In this document: piece by piece, positions 1 to 7,984 of the stretch
Layout: every line of letters begins with the position of its first letter
Position numbering within the stretch: position 1 is the stretch's first letter
Origin: G963677085 sp963677085
GTDB lineage: Bacteria > Planctomycetota > Planctomycetia > Pirellulales > Thermoguttaceae
DNA: 64,000 nucleotides
Direction: 5' to 3'
Assembly (NCBI GenBank): GCA_963677085.2
Contig: CAXXFH010000004.1
Location: 2,852,001 to 2,916,000, forward strand
Translations under genes and position numbers: made by a program
Notes under the pieces: model-generated
Told to the model about the DNA's origin: nothing
The model's database searches: none
What the model saw: the letters and a program-made list of their open reading frames with translations, nothing else

Positions 1-123
1 TTGGTTCCAACGTTTGGCCTGTTCATCCTTCTTCTGGTCAACGGCAAGGCCACCAGCATCCTTCGCGCCAACGGTCACCGCGTGGGCCTGATGGGCGCGA
101 AGCTGGCCGAGATTCCGGCGTAG
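1..123 (+). CDS. C-terminal end of an unrecognised protein (truncated by the window edge)
   Basis: Frame 1 is open from the first base to a TAG stop at 121-123, giving 40 visible residues. They begin with a hydrophobic run (LFILLLV) followed by a short polar tail ending LAEIPA. The pattern of a last membrane helix and a short basic tail resembles the C-terminus of small planctomycete membrane proteins, but the family cannot be named from 40 residues. The start lies outside the window. The next gene is convergent, 29 bases away. Confidence 0.5.
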   Translation: MVPTFGLFILLLVNGKATSILRANGHRVGLMGAKLAEIPA

Positions 124-152
124 AAGTCCTTGGAGGCGACGGCCGCCTGAGC

Positions 153-1889
153 TTATATCCCGCTGCGCCGTCGCAAGGAATTGATCAACTGTTGTTGGGC
201 GGCAGCCCGATTGTTCGAGCGTTGCTGGATCGCCCTGCGCTTCTGCGGATTGAGCTTGGCCACTCGTTGACGCCGTAGCTCCAGTTCTTCTTCACGCAAG
301 CGTTGCTTGTATTCGCGCTCGCAACGCTTGGTCTCCAGTTCCACGTCGTCGATGCGTTCCAGCGCGACACGGGCTACGTCATCTTCTCGGGCCTCCTTTT
401 CCTCGGTGTAGCTGCGAAGCACCTGCGGACCGGAAAGCACGTGAATGGCCTCGATGTCGTCGTACTGGCATTCCACCAGCAAGCAAAGGCGATTGTCTTT
501 GAACAGGCAGCAGAAGCCGTGGCGTTTGCCGTTGCCGTATTGGCACCAGAAGAGGTTTTCGCCTGCCTCATTCCACATCTTGAGAATTCCGTGACGCTCT
601 CCTTTGCGATAGGTAGCGTACATCAGGGGCTCCTCGTTTTCGTGATAGGCCATCGCCGTGCCTTCGAGGTTTCCGTCTTCATGGCGGAAGAAGGCAAAGG
701 TCGAGCCGCTTGGGTATTCGCACGTGAGCACCGAACTCTGACTCCGCCCGGAACTGGTAATCAGTCTCTCGACTTCTCGTTCATCGGTTCGAAACAGAGT
801 GTTCTGGAAGACCGCGCCCGAGGGCAGATTTACCTGGTAGCTTGCAGGTTTTGGTGGACTCGCAGGTCTTGCTCGCGTTTGTATCGTACGCCGTGTGGGC
901 CGTATGTTGTCGGCCGTGGGCAACGAGGGTTCCGGGCGACTCGGCGTAAGCCACGACTGCCATGGGTTCTTCGCCGGTGTGCCGTCGGCGGAATCAGCAT
1001 CCTGGGTGATTCTGTCGAACGGTGAGATCGCCGGACTTGCTTGGGCCGCGCTCTCGCCGGTTTTCTGCTCGTCGACCGTGCCTAACCGCACCGGCCACTC
1101 GGGTGACGCAAGTTCCGTCGAGGACAATTCCGACGTTGGCGAGTCGGACGCGAGGAATTCCGAATCCGCGGATTCCGGCGGTGGTGGCGGGACCAGCGAC
1201 GGCGTTTCCTCGGGCAGTGTGGCGCCCATGAATTCTCGGTCCGCCGACGGTGCTTCCAACGCGGTTGCGTCTGGCGATTCGTTGGCGTCGGTTTGCACTA
1301 CTTCGGGCGGACGTTGTACGACCAAGACCACCGCGAGCGTCAACGCACCTGTAGCGATCAACGTGAAGGTCGTCGGCCATAGCCACTTCGACAACCGAAG
1401 CCCGCTGAAAGCCATCGGTTTCGAAGTTTCAGGTGGGGCCACGCCTTGCGGTGGTTCGAGTAGGACGGGGGAAGTAGTCTGCAACGAGGTTGGCGTTCCG
1501 GAGGGCGCCGGCCTCAGGCCGAGTGGTCGAAGCGGTGGCGGCACGGCTCGCGGTGCGGTCGTTGACTCCGGCGGCGGCGATGTTGGCCCGGGCGACATCG
1601 ACCACGCACTCTGCGATCGACGGAGTTGCTCATCGTACGTCCGTTTTTTTCCCGGATCCAGCAAACATAACCGAGCGGTGGCCACCTCGTTGAGCAACCG
1701 CTGCGAGGCCTGCGAATATTCGCCCGTCTGAAACGACCGCAGGTGGCTCATCCGCTGGTCCGCGGCCGAGGCGATCACATCGGCGTCGGACTCGAAGAGG
1801 TTGACTCCCAGTAGCCGATAGTGGTTGGGCGGCTGCTCGGCTGGAGGAATTCCCAGCCATTTGTAGTATGGGTCGAAGATCTCGGGCAT
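153..1889 (-). CDS. J-domain-like membrane protein with MORN-like C-terminal repeats
   Basis: A protein of 578 residues. Residues ~1-90 (opening MPEIFDPYYKWLGIPP, later DPGKKRTYDEQL) match the degenerate DnaJ-like N-terminus common in planctomycete proteins; no HPD tripeptide is visible, so Hsp70 stimulation is doubtful. A Pro/Ser-rich linker leads to one transmembrane helix at ~169-191, then a long low-complexity region. Residues ~400-470 hold MORN/YwqK-like repeats (YRKGERHG, YGNGKRHG). The last ~90 residues are charged and probably coiled coil. The topology suggests a cytoplasmic J-like module tethered to an envelope-facing domain. Its function is unknown. It stands alone, 122 bases downstream of lgt in the same direction. 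Confidence 0.8.
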   Translation of the reverse strand: MPEIFDPYYKWLGIPPAEQPPNHYRLLGVNLFESDADVIASAADQRMSHLRSFQTGEYSQASQRLLNEVATARLCLLDPGKKRTYDEQLRRSQSAWSMSPGPTSPPPESTTAPRAVPPPLRPLGLRPAPSGTPTSLQTTSPVLLEPPQGVAPPETSKPMAFSGLRLSKWLWPTTFTLIATGALTLAVVLVVQRPPEVVQTDANESPDATALEAPSADREFMGATLPEETPSLVPPPPPESADSEFLASDSPTSELSSTELASPEWPVRLGTVDEQKTGESAAQASPAISPFDRITQDADSADGTPAKNPWQSWLTPSRPEPSLPTADNIRPTRRTIQTRARPASPPKPASYQVNLPSGAVFQNTLFRTDEREVERLITSSGRSQSSVLTCEYPSGSTFAFFRHEDGNLEGTAMAYHENEEPLMYATYRKGERHGILKMWNEAGENLFWCQYGNGKRHGFCCLFKDNRLCLLVECQYDDIEAIHVLSGPQVLRSYTEEKEAREDDVARVALERIDDVELETKRCEREYKQRLREEELELRRQRVAKLNPQKRRAIQQRSNNRAAAQQQLINSLRRRSGI

Positions 1890-2011
1890 GGCACCGAAGC
1901 CTCCCTACCTGCCCTCAGGAAAAGCCATCCCCCGCTGGGAAATGGAATTATACCCTCCGATTGGAGATATGCAATACGGGGGAAGCCGAAGGCCCGATCG
2001 AATGGGCCCGA

Positions 2012-3283
2012 TCACTCGGCCGTCGGCGTTTCGCGCGGTGGCTGGCGCAAAACGTAGTACCAGAGCAGGCCCACCAGGGCCAGCATCACTAGGCTGATGT
2101 TCTGCGAGATACTCAACCCGGTGCCTAAGAACGAAGCTTCGTCGATGCGGATTGCTTCAAGTAGGTAACGCGAGATGGGATACAGCGTGAGCAACAGGGC
2201 GAATAGCTCGCCGTCGCGGCGGGTAAACGGATCGTAGGCCAACAACAGCAGGCACAAGAGCAACGCGTTGATCGAACTATAAAGCTGCGTGGGATGCACC
2301 GGCAAACTCCGCGCACGTAGCGCCACGGCCGGAAGCTCGACCGCCGGAAGGTCTTCGACTTTGACGAGCACGGGCAACTCGTGGTGGTAGAGTTCGTGCA
2401 AGATCTGTTGGGCGTCGCCGGCGCAGGTTACGTCGAACTCGTCGATCCGCACGATCCGCTGTCCTGGTTTCAAACCGGCCTTGGCTGCTAACCCCTCGGG
2501 CATTACTTCGAGAATCACGGCCGGGGCGTCGTAGTCGCCGCTGATACGAAGGCCGTACATCTGTCCCCGTGTTACCTGCGACATGTAGGGTGGACTTTCC
2601 GTCGGAAAGGTTACCGCCCATTGGTGCTCGCACAAGCCGCCGTAACAGCAGCCGTTCAACAGGCATCCGATTCGACCCAGGCATAGGCCCAGCAGCATCG
2701 CCGGGGCGATGATGTCGGCCACCGGCAGCACGGCCACGCGGTATCGGCGCACAAAAGCAAAGAAACCGGCGAGGCCGCCAAACAGGCCGCCGAAGACGAC
2801 CAACCCACCTTCGGCCACATTGACGACCGCGCCGAGAAACGGTGCAAATCCTTGCTGTTGGTAGATGGGCCAATACTGTTCGCCCCAATATTCCACGACG
2901 TAAAACAATCGTGCCCCGAGAATACCTGGCACAAACATCCAGAAGGCCAGCGTGAAGATCAGATCGGGATTCAGCCCACGCCGTTTGGCCCGATAGGCGG
3001 CCAACGCGGTGCCGGAAACCACGGCAATGAGCATCATCACGCCGTAGCCACGGATCGGTAAGCCCTCGGGCTTGACCAACGCCGGCAACAGAAACGCGAT
3101 CACCGCGCCCACGGCCACCATGATCGGCAGGTAACCGAGCGTGTCTGCGTTGAAGCCCTGTCGGCGAGCAAGCCACGCCAACACGACCACACAGATTACC
3201 GTCCAAACGGCTAGCAACAACCCCAGCCCAAACACGGGCAGGCCGAAGGCTTGTTTCGGGATGAAAAACAGGGTTTGAAGCAT
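2012..3283 (-). CDS. lgt: Prolipoprotein diacylglyceryl transferase with an inserted PDZ-like domain
   Basis: Lgt transfers diacylglycerol from phosphatidylglycerol to the lipobox cysteine of prolipoproteins at the inner membrane. The 423-residue protein has several membrane helices, the Lgt core (GYGVMMLIAV, EGGLVVFGGLFGG, and GRIGCLLNGCCYGG near residue 205) and the C-terminal HPTQLYSS signature near residue 330. It is much longer than the usual 260-300 residues. Residues ~245-328 contain a PDZ-like segment (VMPEGLAAKAGLKPGQRIVR) between the NGCC motif and HPTQLY. It lies downstream of panC in the same direction, with an 82-base gap. The identity is firm; the role of the insert is unknown. 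Confidence 0.9.
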   Translation of the reverse strand: MLQTLFFIPKQAFGLPVFGLGLLLAVWTVICVVVLAWLARRQGFNADTLGYLPIMVAVGAVIAFLLPALVKPEGLPIRGYGVMMLIAVVSGTALAAYRAKRRGLNPDLIFTLAFWMFVPGILGARLFYVVEYWGEQYWPIYQQQGFAPFLGAVVNVAEGGLVVFGGLFGGLAGFFAFVRRYRVAVLPVADIIAPAMLLGLCLGRIGCLLNGCCYGGLCEHQWAVTFPTESPPYMSQVTRGQMYGLRISGDYDAPAVILEVMPEGLAAKAGLKPGQRIVRIDEFDVTCAGDAQQILHELYHHELPVLVKVEDLPAVELPAVALRARSLPVHPTQLYSSINALLLCLLLLAYDPFTRRDGELFALLLTLYPISRYLLEAIRIDEASFLGTGLSISQNISLVMLALVGLLWYYVLRQPPRETPTAE

Positions 3284-3365
3284 GGGTACCGTGCGGTTTG
3301 GGTGTCTCGTAAAAACGACTGACTATTTTTGGTCCCCAAGCTCTAGCTTGCGAACGAGTGGATCA

Positions 3366-4241
3366 TTATTCTTCGTCTGCCATTCCCTTGCCCGGCCGCA
3401 GCAGGCAGTTGTCGATCAGACGAGTGTTTTCGATCTTCACGGCCAGCGCGGCCACGGTCGTTGCGGTGATTTCGTCGACCGGCTCCAACGTATCGGGATC
3501 GGCCAGGGCGATGTAGTCGATTTGGGCGTCGTCGGCCGTGGCGATCACTTCCTGCATTCGCTGCTTGACGACCGATGCGTTGCTTTCACCTCCGGCGACC
3601 AAGGTGCTGGCTGCCTGTAAACTTTTCCACAGTACCAACGCCTGCTGCCGTGCAGCCCGACTGAGATACTGATTGCGCGAACTCATCGCCAGCCCATCAG
3701 CCTCGCGAACGATAGGGCACACACACACTTCAATCGGAACGTTCAAGTCGCGAACCATCTGTCGAATGACGGCTACCTGCTGGTAGTCCTTTTGGCCGAA
3801 GTAGGCCGCGTCGGCCGCGACCATGTTGAATAACTTCAGCACGATGGTAGCCACGCCACGGAAGTGGCCTGGGCGGCATACGCCTTCGAGCGGCTCGGCC
3901 ACACCGGCGATCTCGACCCAGGTTGCGTGATCCGGTCGATACACTTCGTCGGGTGAGGGTGAAAATGCCAGCTCGACGCCACACGTGGTCAGAGCGTCGA
4001 GGTCGGCGTTGAGTGTGCGGGGATATTTCTCGAAGTCTTCGCCCGGCCCAAATTGGCTGGGATTAACGAAGACGGAGACTACCGTGAAATCGCACTCGCC
4101 CTGCGACGCACGGACGAGACTCAAGTGGCCTTCGTGCAGCGCTCCCATCGTCGGTACCAAGCCAATGCGCTTGCCTTGACGACGTACGTCGGCCAGCACC
4201 TGGCGAAGCTCAGAGACGGTGGTTACCAGTTGAGGAGGCAT
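3366..4241 (-). CDS. panC: Pantoate-beta-alanine ligase (pantothenate synthetase)
   Basis: PanC condenses pantoate and beta-alanine with ATP, through pantoyl adenylate, in the last step of pantothenate (CoA precursor) synthesis in the cytoplasm. The 291 residues are the normal family length. The nucleotidyltransferase HIGH-type signature is seen in TMGALHEGHLSLV near residue 32, with FVNPSQFGPGEDFEKYPRT, YFGQKDYQQ and MSSRNQYLS further on, all expected PanC active-site blocks. It sits between the folK-dNK fusion (111 bases upstream) and lgt, all leftward, so co-transcription is plausible. Other pantothenate genes are not in the window. Confidence 0.97.
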   Translation of the reverse strand: MPPQLVTTVSELRQVLADVRRQGKRIGLVPTMGALHEGHLSLVRASQGECDFTVVSVFVNPSQFGPGEDFEKYPRTLNADLDALTTCGVELAFSPSPDEVYRPDHATWVEIAGVAEPLEGVCRPGHFRGVATIVLKLFNMVAADAAYFGQKDYQQVAVIRQMVRDLNVPIEVCVCPIVREADGLAMSSRNQYLSRAARQQALVLWKSLQAASTLVAGGESNASVVKQRMQEVIATADDAQIDYIALADPDTLEPVDEITATTVAALAVKIENTRLIDNCLLRPGKGMADEE

Positions 4242-4352
4242 GGGGAGTCGGGAGTTGGGGGTCAGGAGTTGGGAGCGGGGAGTTTGCCGTTTGGGGCTTC
4301 GCCCAACCGCTTTCGAAATTCGGTTTCGATGTGGTGCAGTATTTCGCGTTGC

Positions 4353-5399
4353 TTACCGCATGGCCTCGATCGCCGCCAGCGTTTCGCGATACGTAGCGTC
4401 GAAGTCGTCGGCGCTGGCGACCAGCAACGGTCCTTCGTAGGTTTCACGCACCTCGTGGCGTATCGAAGCCGCAATGCTACCGAGTTGCTCGGCCGTCAGG
4501 TGTTGCTCGCAGCGACGCCCTCGCCGTTGCACGCGATCGAACAGGGCGTCGGCCGATGCCTCCAATAGCACCAGCAACTTCGGCCGCACCACGTGGCGTC
4601 GGGCCTCGCACCATTGTTGCCGAAACGCTGGGTATTCGGCTGCCGGCAGCCACACCCGGGCGAACGCCGCCGATTGATCGTACCAGAAGTCGCTCAACGA
4701 AAGAACCGATCGCTCGGTCCACGCCGTGTCATCGGCCGCAAGGGCCTCGGTCCGCTGTCGCAGGAATTCTAACTCGGTCTGCCGGGCATGAGAAGACGGA
4801 TCGGCGTAGAAGGTCGCCAAGTGCTTCAAATCGAGCGGTTCGCGGACCAGCCGAGCAGACGTTTCGATCGCCAGCCGCTCGGCCAGCACACTTTTGCCCA
4901 CCCCAATCGAACCGGCCAGGGCCACGTAGTTGGCCGCCGTGTCGAGGTGTTCAAGTAACCGGCTCACGGTCCAGCCGATCGTCGGATGAACCATGTCGGC
5001 CGCCACTTCGGCCGCCGGTTGCAGGGCAAATCGCCGCCAAGCCATCCGAGGATGAGGTAGCTGCAGGCGGTCGGTGTCGAGTACTTGCCGCTCGTAGAGT
5101 AGCAGATCGAGGTCGATTGCGCGTGGCCCCCAGCGCACATCGCGCTGGCGTCCCAATTGGTTCTCGATCAACTGCAAGACGGTCAATACGTTTGCGGGCG
5201 ACAACGAAGTATGCAACAAGGCCGCACCGTTGAGAAACGATGCTTGCTCGGTCGGTCCTCCGACGGCCGCCGTTTCGTGCCAACGGCTACACGCCGCGAG
5301 TTCCACGTCGGGATGCTGCCGAAGAAGTTCGACGGCTTGCTCGAGTGCCGCATGTCGATCGCCTAAGTTCGATCCCAAGGCAATCAGGCAACTCGCCAT
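4353..5399 (-). CDS. folK: Fusion of HPPK (folate pathway) and a deoxynucleoside kinase-like domain
   Basis: Residues 1 to ~155 are 6-hydroxymethyl-7,8-dihydropterin pyrophosphokinase: the start MASCLIALGSNLGDR, then RWGPRAIDLDLLLY near residue 89, which holds the family's Asp ligands. Residues ~158-348 are a P-loop kinase of the deoxynucleoside kinase (dNK/Dck-Dgk) type, with Walker A GSIGVGKS near 161, an ERSVLSLSDFW segment and an R-rich lid (RVQRRGRRCE). One uninterrupted frame spans both. HPPK makes the activated pterin for dihydropteroate synthase; the kinase would phosphorylate a deoxynucleoside for dNTP salvage. Both products feed thymidylate/DNA synthesis. It is probably the first gene of a leftward group with panC. 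Confidence 0.9.
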   Translation of the reverse strand: MASCLIALGSNLGDRHAALEQAVELLRQHPDVELAACSRWHETAAVGGPTEQASFLNGAALLHTSLSPANVLTVLQLIENQLGRQRDVRWGPRAIDLDLLLYERQVLDTDRLQLPHPRMAWRRFALQPAAEVAADMVHPTIGWTVSRLLEHLDTAANYVALAGSIGVGKSVLAERLAIETSARLVREPLDLKHLATFYADPSSHARQTELEFLRQRTEALAADDTAWTERSVLSLSDFWYDQSAAFARVWLPAAEYPAFRQQWCEARRHVVRPKLLVLLEASADALFDRVQRRGRRCEQHLTAEQLGSIAASIRHEVRETYEGPLLVASADDFDATYRETLAAIEAMR

Positions 5400-5432
5400 A
5401 GTGTTAACCGTCGGTCGGCAGCAGTGTGGCTG

Positions 5433-5538
5433 TTATTGATGTTTGCATGTTCATTGAACGTTTGGCCAATGGCCAAACGCCTTGAAGTCGGGCTCCCGAT
5501 GGTTACCCTCCGTTCATTCGACATGCAAAGATCAATAA
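5433..5538 (-). repeat. Dispersed ~105-bp structured repeat, copy 1 (divergent, reverse orientation)
   Basis: Read on the minus strand, it starts with TATTGATCTTTGCAT and ends with ATGCAAACATCAATA, the imperfect inverted termini shared by the other copies, and keeps the block AACGGAGGG...CATCGGGAG. The second internal hairpin is changed in sequence but kept as structure: CGTTTGGCC pairs with GGCCAAACG, where other copies have TTCGG pairing with CCGAA. It lies just upstream of the folK fusion start. Confidence 0.75.
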
Positions 5539-6086
5539 AATCGACGGAAGCGTGGGGGAGGCCCTCCGGGCCGCGATCGATCCGACGCCGACTGTCGTTC
5601 CCTGCGGTCGCCGCCCCCCATGCCTCCGTCTTATATCAATGGCCCTTGCCCGGCCTTTCATCGGTCGAGCCGTGAGGATCTGTCGCGAAGCGGCAATTGC
5701 AGGCAAAGCCAAGCAATGCCGATCGCTCTATTGAACCGCATTCCCTCCAAACGATCAACCACCCTCGACCACAAGAAAAAATGCTTTTGCTTGGCAGATC
5801 TTTTCAAGCAAACGGCGGCCTACAATTACGCTACAAGAAAACAACACGACAGCTGCTTGCACTGCCGTCACCGTAAATAAAGACTTGGGCCACGGATGCC
5901 TGCCCAAAAAGAAAACTCGCTGTGCCTTTGTTCGGAAAGAACTGTTCGGAAAGAACCTCCGGATACGATGCCCCGGCACATGCGAAACATGCTCCTATTG
6001 TCCGAAAGCGTGTGCGATTGTCAAGCAACTTGCTGATTTTGACTTGGCAAGGGCGGCAAGTCGCCCGTGGCACCCGATCCCTGGTT
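5539..6086. other. Gene-poor spacer, nothing supportable
   Basis: This stretch separates two copies of the dispersed repeat. Short open frames exist on both strands but have no convincing ribosome binding site, signal peptide or recognisable motif. An AT-richer segment near 5760-5900 could carry promoters, but no clear pair of -35 and -10 boxes with normal spacing was found. The segment near 6020-6075 (GGCAAG...CCGTGGCACCC) resembles other intergenic repeat fragments of the window. Confidence 0.4.
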
Positions 6087-6191
6087 TATTGACGCTTGCA
6101 TAGCTAATGAGCGGAAGGCGACCAACGGGAGCCTGGGTTTTCAGGCGTTCGGCTTTCCGAAGCGGATCATTTTCGACACAAGCATCAATAA
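6087..6191 (+). repeat. Dispersed ~105-bp structured repeat, copy 2
   Basis: The termini TATTGACGCTTGCAT and ACAAGCATCAATA are imperfect inverted repeats. Internally there are two adjacent small hairpins: GCCTG pairing with CAGGC, then TTCGG pairing with CCGAA. Copies 3, 4 and 5 share this layout. It ends 20 bases before the stop codon of the leftward gene that ends at 6212. Confidence 0.9.
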
Positions 6192-6211
6192 GAGTTGGCG
6201 AAACCTTGGCC

Positions 6212-6718
6212 TTACCGGCCGGCTCGTGGAGGCTCGGGCAAAGCCACGTGTGGTTGTTGCAGGATACCTCCCGAAACGGCCGGAGTTCGACATCCCCAGC
6301 ATTGCGAAGCGCTACGTGCGGTATATTGCGAGGTGAACCAGGGCAAGTCGAACTCGCGGCGGTAGTCGTAGCACTTTGGCTGGAACGAGCCGTGGTAGGC
6401 GCAGCCCAGCCGTCCTCGCGGCCAGCCCATGGGCGAGTAGCCGGGTATCGATCCATCGCAGCAGAGCGTTGTTGCATAAGCGTAAGGTGGTGCGGTGGGT
6501 GGCCATGCCGTGGGAGACATTTCTGTCGCCGGAGATGTGGCTGGCGGACGCGGCACTACTTCGGTGGCCGGGCTGGTCCAGTGGGGGTTCACCGTCGCGT
6601 CCTGCGTGGCGGACTTTTTTGTAAGATGCAACGAGTCGGCTGCCATGGCGATTGTGCCAAATCCAATCGCGGCCAGTACCAATGCCATCCGTTGAAGCGA
6701 GTAGAATGTCTGCATCAT
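6212..6718 (-). CDS. Small secreted hypothetical protein, Cys- and aromatic-rich
   Basis: A 168-residue protein, starting at the ATG at 6718 because a GGGGGAGAG ribosome binding site lies about 10 bases upstream and a clean signal peptide follows (hydrophobic MALVLAAIGFGTIAMA, then AADS). The mature part is Pro/Thr-rich, then Cys- and aromatic-rich (LCCDG, GCAYHGSFQPKCYDYRREFD, CWGC). YDYRREFD-type segments occur in secreted planctomycete proteins (from memory, not searched). The function is unknown. The leader shares a 26-nt element with the gene at 7517, which points away from it. Confidence 0.6.
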   Translation of the reverse strand: MMQTFYSLQRMALVLAAIGFGTIAMAADSLHLTKKSATQDATVNPHWTSPATEVVPRPPATSPATEMSPTAWPPTAPPYAYATTLCCDGSIPGYSPMGWPRGRLGCAYHGSFQPKCYDYRREFDLPWFTSQYTARSASQCWGCRTPAVSGGILQQPHVALPEPPRAGR

Positions 6719-6750
6719 CGGGTCGCTCTCCCCCATTGAATCCCACCCAA

Positions 6751-6787
6751 GGCGGCTTTCGCCGCCAACCAAACCGGTGCCATCGCA
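6751..6787 (-). promoter_or_regulatory. Shared leader element, copy A
   Basis: On the minus strand this reads TGCGATGGCACCGGTTTGG, then TTGGCGGC, then a GAAA loop closed by GCCGCC, giving a 6-bp GC stem with a GNRA-type loop. It lies 33 bases upstream of the start at 6718, so it would be in that gene's 5' leader. The same core occurs at 7463-7501 and 45916-45950. A structured RNA or a transcription-factor site are both possible. Confidence 0.55.
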
Positions 6788-7462
6788 CCCACTGCCACAT
6801 CAGCATGGATCGGCATAACGTAGCAGTCTGAGTGAAGTTGTTCGAAGGCGTCTGGTTTAGGTTTCTTCGGCTTGTACACGCCGCCAAGCTCCTGAATTGC
6901 CTAGATTTCCAGCGTTCTGGCTACTTGCACTCGACTTTTCAGCTACGGAGAAGCGATGCCGCGCTTCCGCAACGCGTGTTGCATCTGGACAACAGGATCT
7001 CGACTGATCGTGGCGTGTCGCTGTGGGTCGTTTGTTGTAAGTTGTTTTCTGCAATTGGTTTGCGTGTCGTCGTTGGATTGCCTGGGAATCCGGCTGGTGT
7101 TGGCACGGCGAGTGCGGTACCTTGGAATCCATCGAGTCGATCACCTGTCTGCCGTCGGCCATTTCTTCGAGCAGCCGTGGGCATTGCCGGAATGTCCTCA
7201 TCGGTGACGGGGAAAACCAGGCGACCTCGAAGTTTGCGGCGTTTGGGAAGCTTGCATTGCCTTTGTTGAGCGGTTAGCATGCATGCTCCATACGCCTTTA
7301 GAGTAGTTGTTGCATGCCCCAAGGGTGGCTGCCATATGCCGGCAGCAGACGAGGTACACGCGACCGACGCACGAGCCACATGGTGAACTGCGTTGCACAC
7401 CTGCAGATGCTTGTTTTTCCCAGTGAATTTATGAGTCACCAATGGGAGTGGGTTCCTGTCGG
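6788..7462. other. Gene-poor region between two divergent secreted-protein genes
   Basis: The promoters of the leftward gene at 6718 and the rightward gene at 7517 must lie here. Several overlapping open frames are present on both strands, but none has a family motif, a good ribosome binding site and consistent codon use together. I therefore annotate no gene. The minus-strand frame across 6939-7290 is the least implausible alternative and remains undecided. Confidence 0.35.
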
Positions 7463-7501
7463 ATGCGGTAGCACCGGTTTGGCTGGCGGCCCAAGGGACC
7501 G
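7463..7501 (+). promoter_or_regulatory. Shared leader element, copy B
   Basis: The core TGCGGTAGCACCGGTTTGG is followed by CTGGCGGC and an imperfect hairpin (GGCGGCCCAAGGGACCG). It ends about 15 bases before the ATG at 7517, so the ribosome binding site lies immediately after it. It matches copies A and C over about 26 nt. Confidence 0.55.
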
Positions 7502-7516
7502 TAGGGGAGTTGCCAC

Positions 7517-7945
7517 ATGAAGAGTCTGAAACTTGCATTGCCCGTGTTGCTGCTGAGTGTCTGCTTGGCTTTGACATTTGGCGACGGCCATGAACAGTGT
7601 GGCTGTGAACAGTGCGGCTGTGAGCAGTGCGGCTGTGAGCAGTGCGGCTGTGAGCAGTGCGGTACTGTGTCGAACTGCCCGGCTGTGCAACCAACGGCCG
7701 TATGCACCGAACTTGCCGAAACGGCGCCGACGGTCGATCATGGGCGCTCGGGTTACGTGCCGTCCGAAGGATCGGTGCCGTCAGCAGAGTCGAAGCCGAC
7801 CGTGGTATTCGGCGAGCCCACTCCTGCCCCGCCTCGGACAGCGCCGCTGGTCGCGCAGTCGCGTGTCGTACACCATCCACGCGGCCAGGTCATCTATGTG
7901 GAAGTCGAGTCGAGTGCCTCGGAAGTCGCGGCTGAACTTCCCTAG
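7517..7945 (+). CDS. Small secreted protein with CEQCG pentapeptide repeats
   Basis: A 142-residue protein with a GGGGAG ribosome binding site before the ATG and a signal peptide (MKSLKLALPVLLLSVCLALTFG). Right after the signal come five tandem copies of E-Q-C-G-C or close variants, encoded by a 15-base DNA repeat at about 7590-7663. Paired cysteines on this spacing could bind metal or form disulfides. The rest is Pro/Ser/Val-rich and ends acidic (VIYVEVESSASEVAAELP). No family is recognised. The leader carries the shared element described for copy B. Confidence 0.7.
   Translation: MKSLKLALPVLLLSVCLALTFGDGHEQCGCEQCGCEQCGCEQCGCEQCGTVSNCPAVQPTAVCTELAETAPTVDHGRSGYVPSEGSVPSAESKPTVVFGEPTPAPPRTAPLVAQSRVVHHPRGQVIYVEVESSASEVAAELP
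7590..7663 (+). repeat. Tandem 15-bp repeat encoding CEQCG
   Basis: About five units of TGTGAGCAGTGCGGC with a few third-position changes (GAACAG in place of GAGCAG in the first units). The later units are nearly identical, which suggests recent slippage or duplication. The period is a multiple of three, so copy-number changes keep the frame open. Confidence 0.9.
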
Positions 7946-7984
7946 TGCTCCGGCGAACGTAGACGTGCGGGTGCCGTGCCTTCT

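Noticed and set aside
5995..6477. A minus-strand frame running through repeat copy 2, with similar frames in copies 4 and 5 (reading DACxENDPLRKAERL)
   Set aside because: The peptide is shared only because the DNA repeat is shared; both strands are open in several copies, copy 3 is frameshifted, and the frames continue into unrelated flanks. A non-coding structured repeat explains it better.
7590..7663. CRISPR-like regular repeats
   Set aside because: The units are directly adjacent without spacers and in frame in a coding region, so they are a tandem coding repeat.
6939..7880. Leftward frame of 313 residues
   Set aside because: It covers the tandem CEQCG repeats of the secreted protein on the plus strand, which has a signal peptide and ribosome binding site. 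The part at 6939-7290 is not excluded but is not supported.
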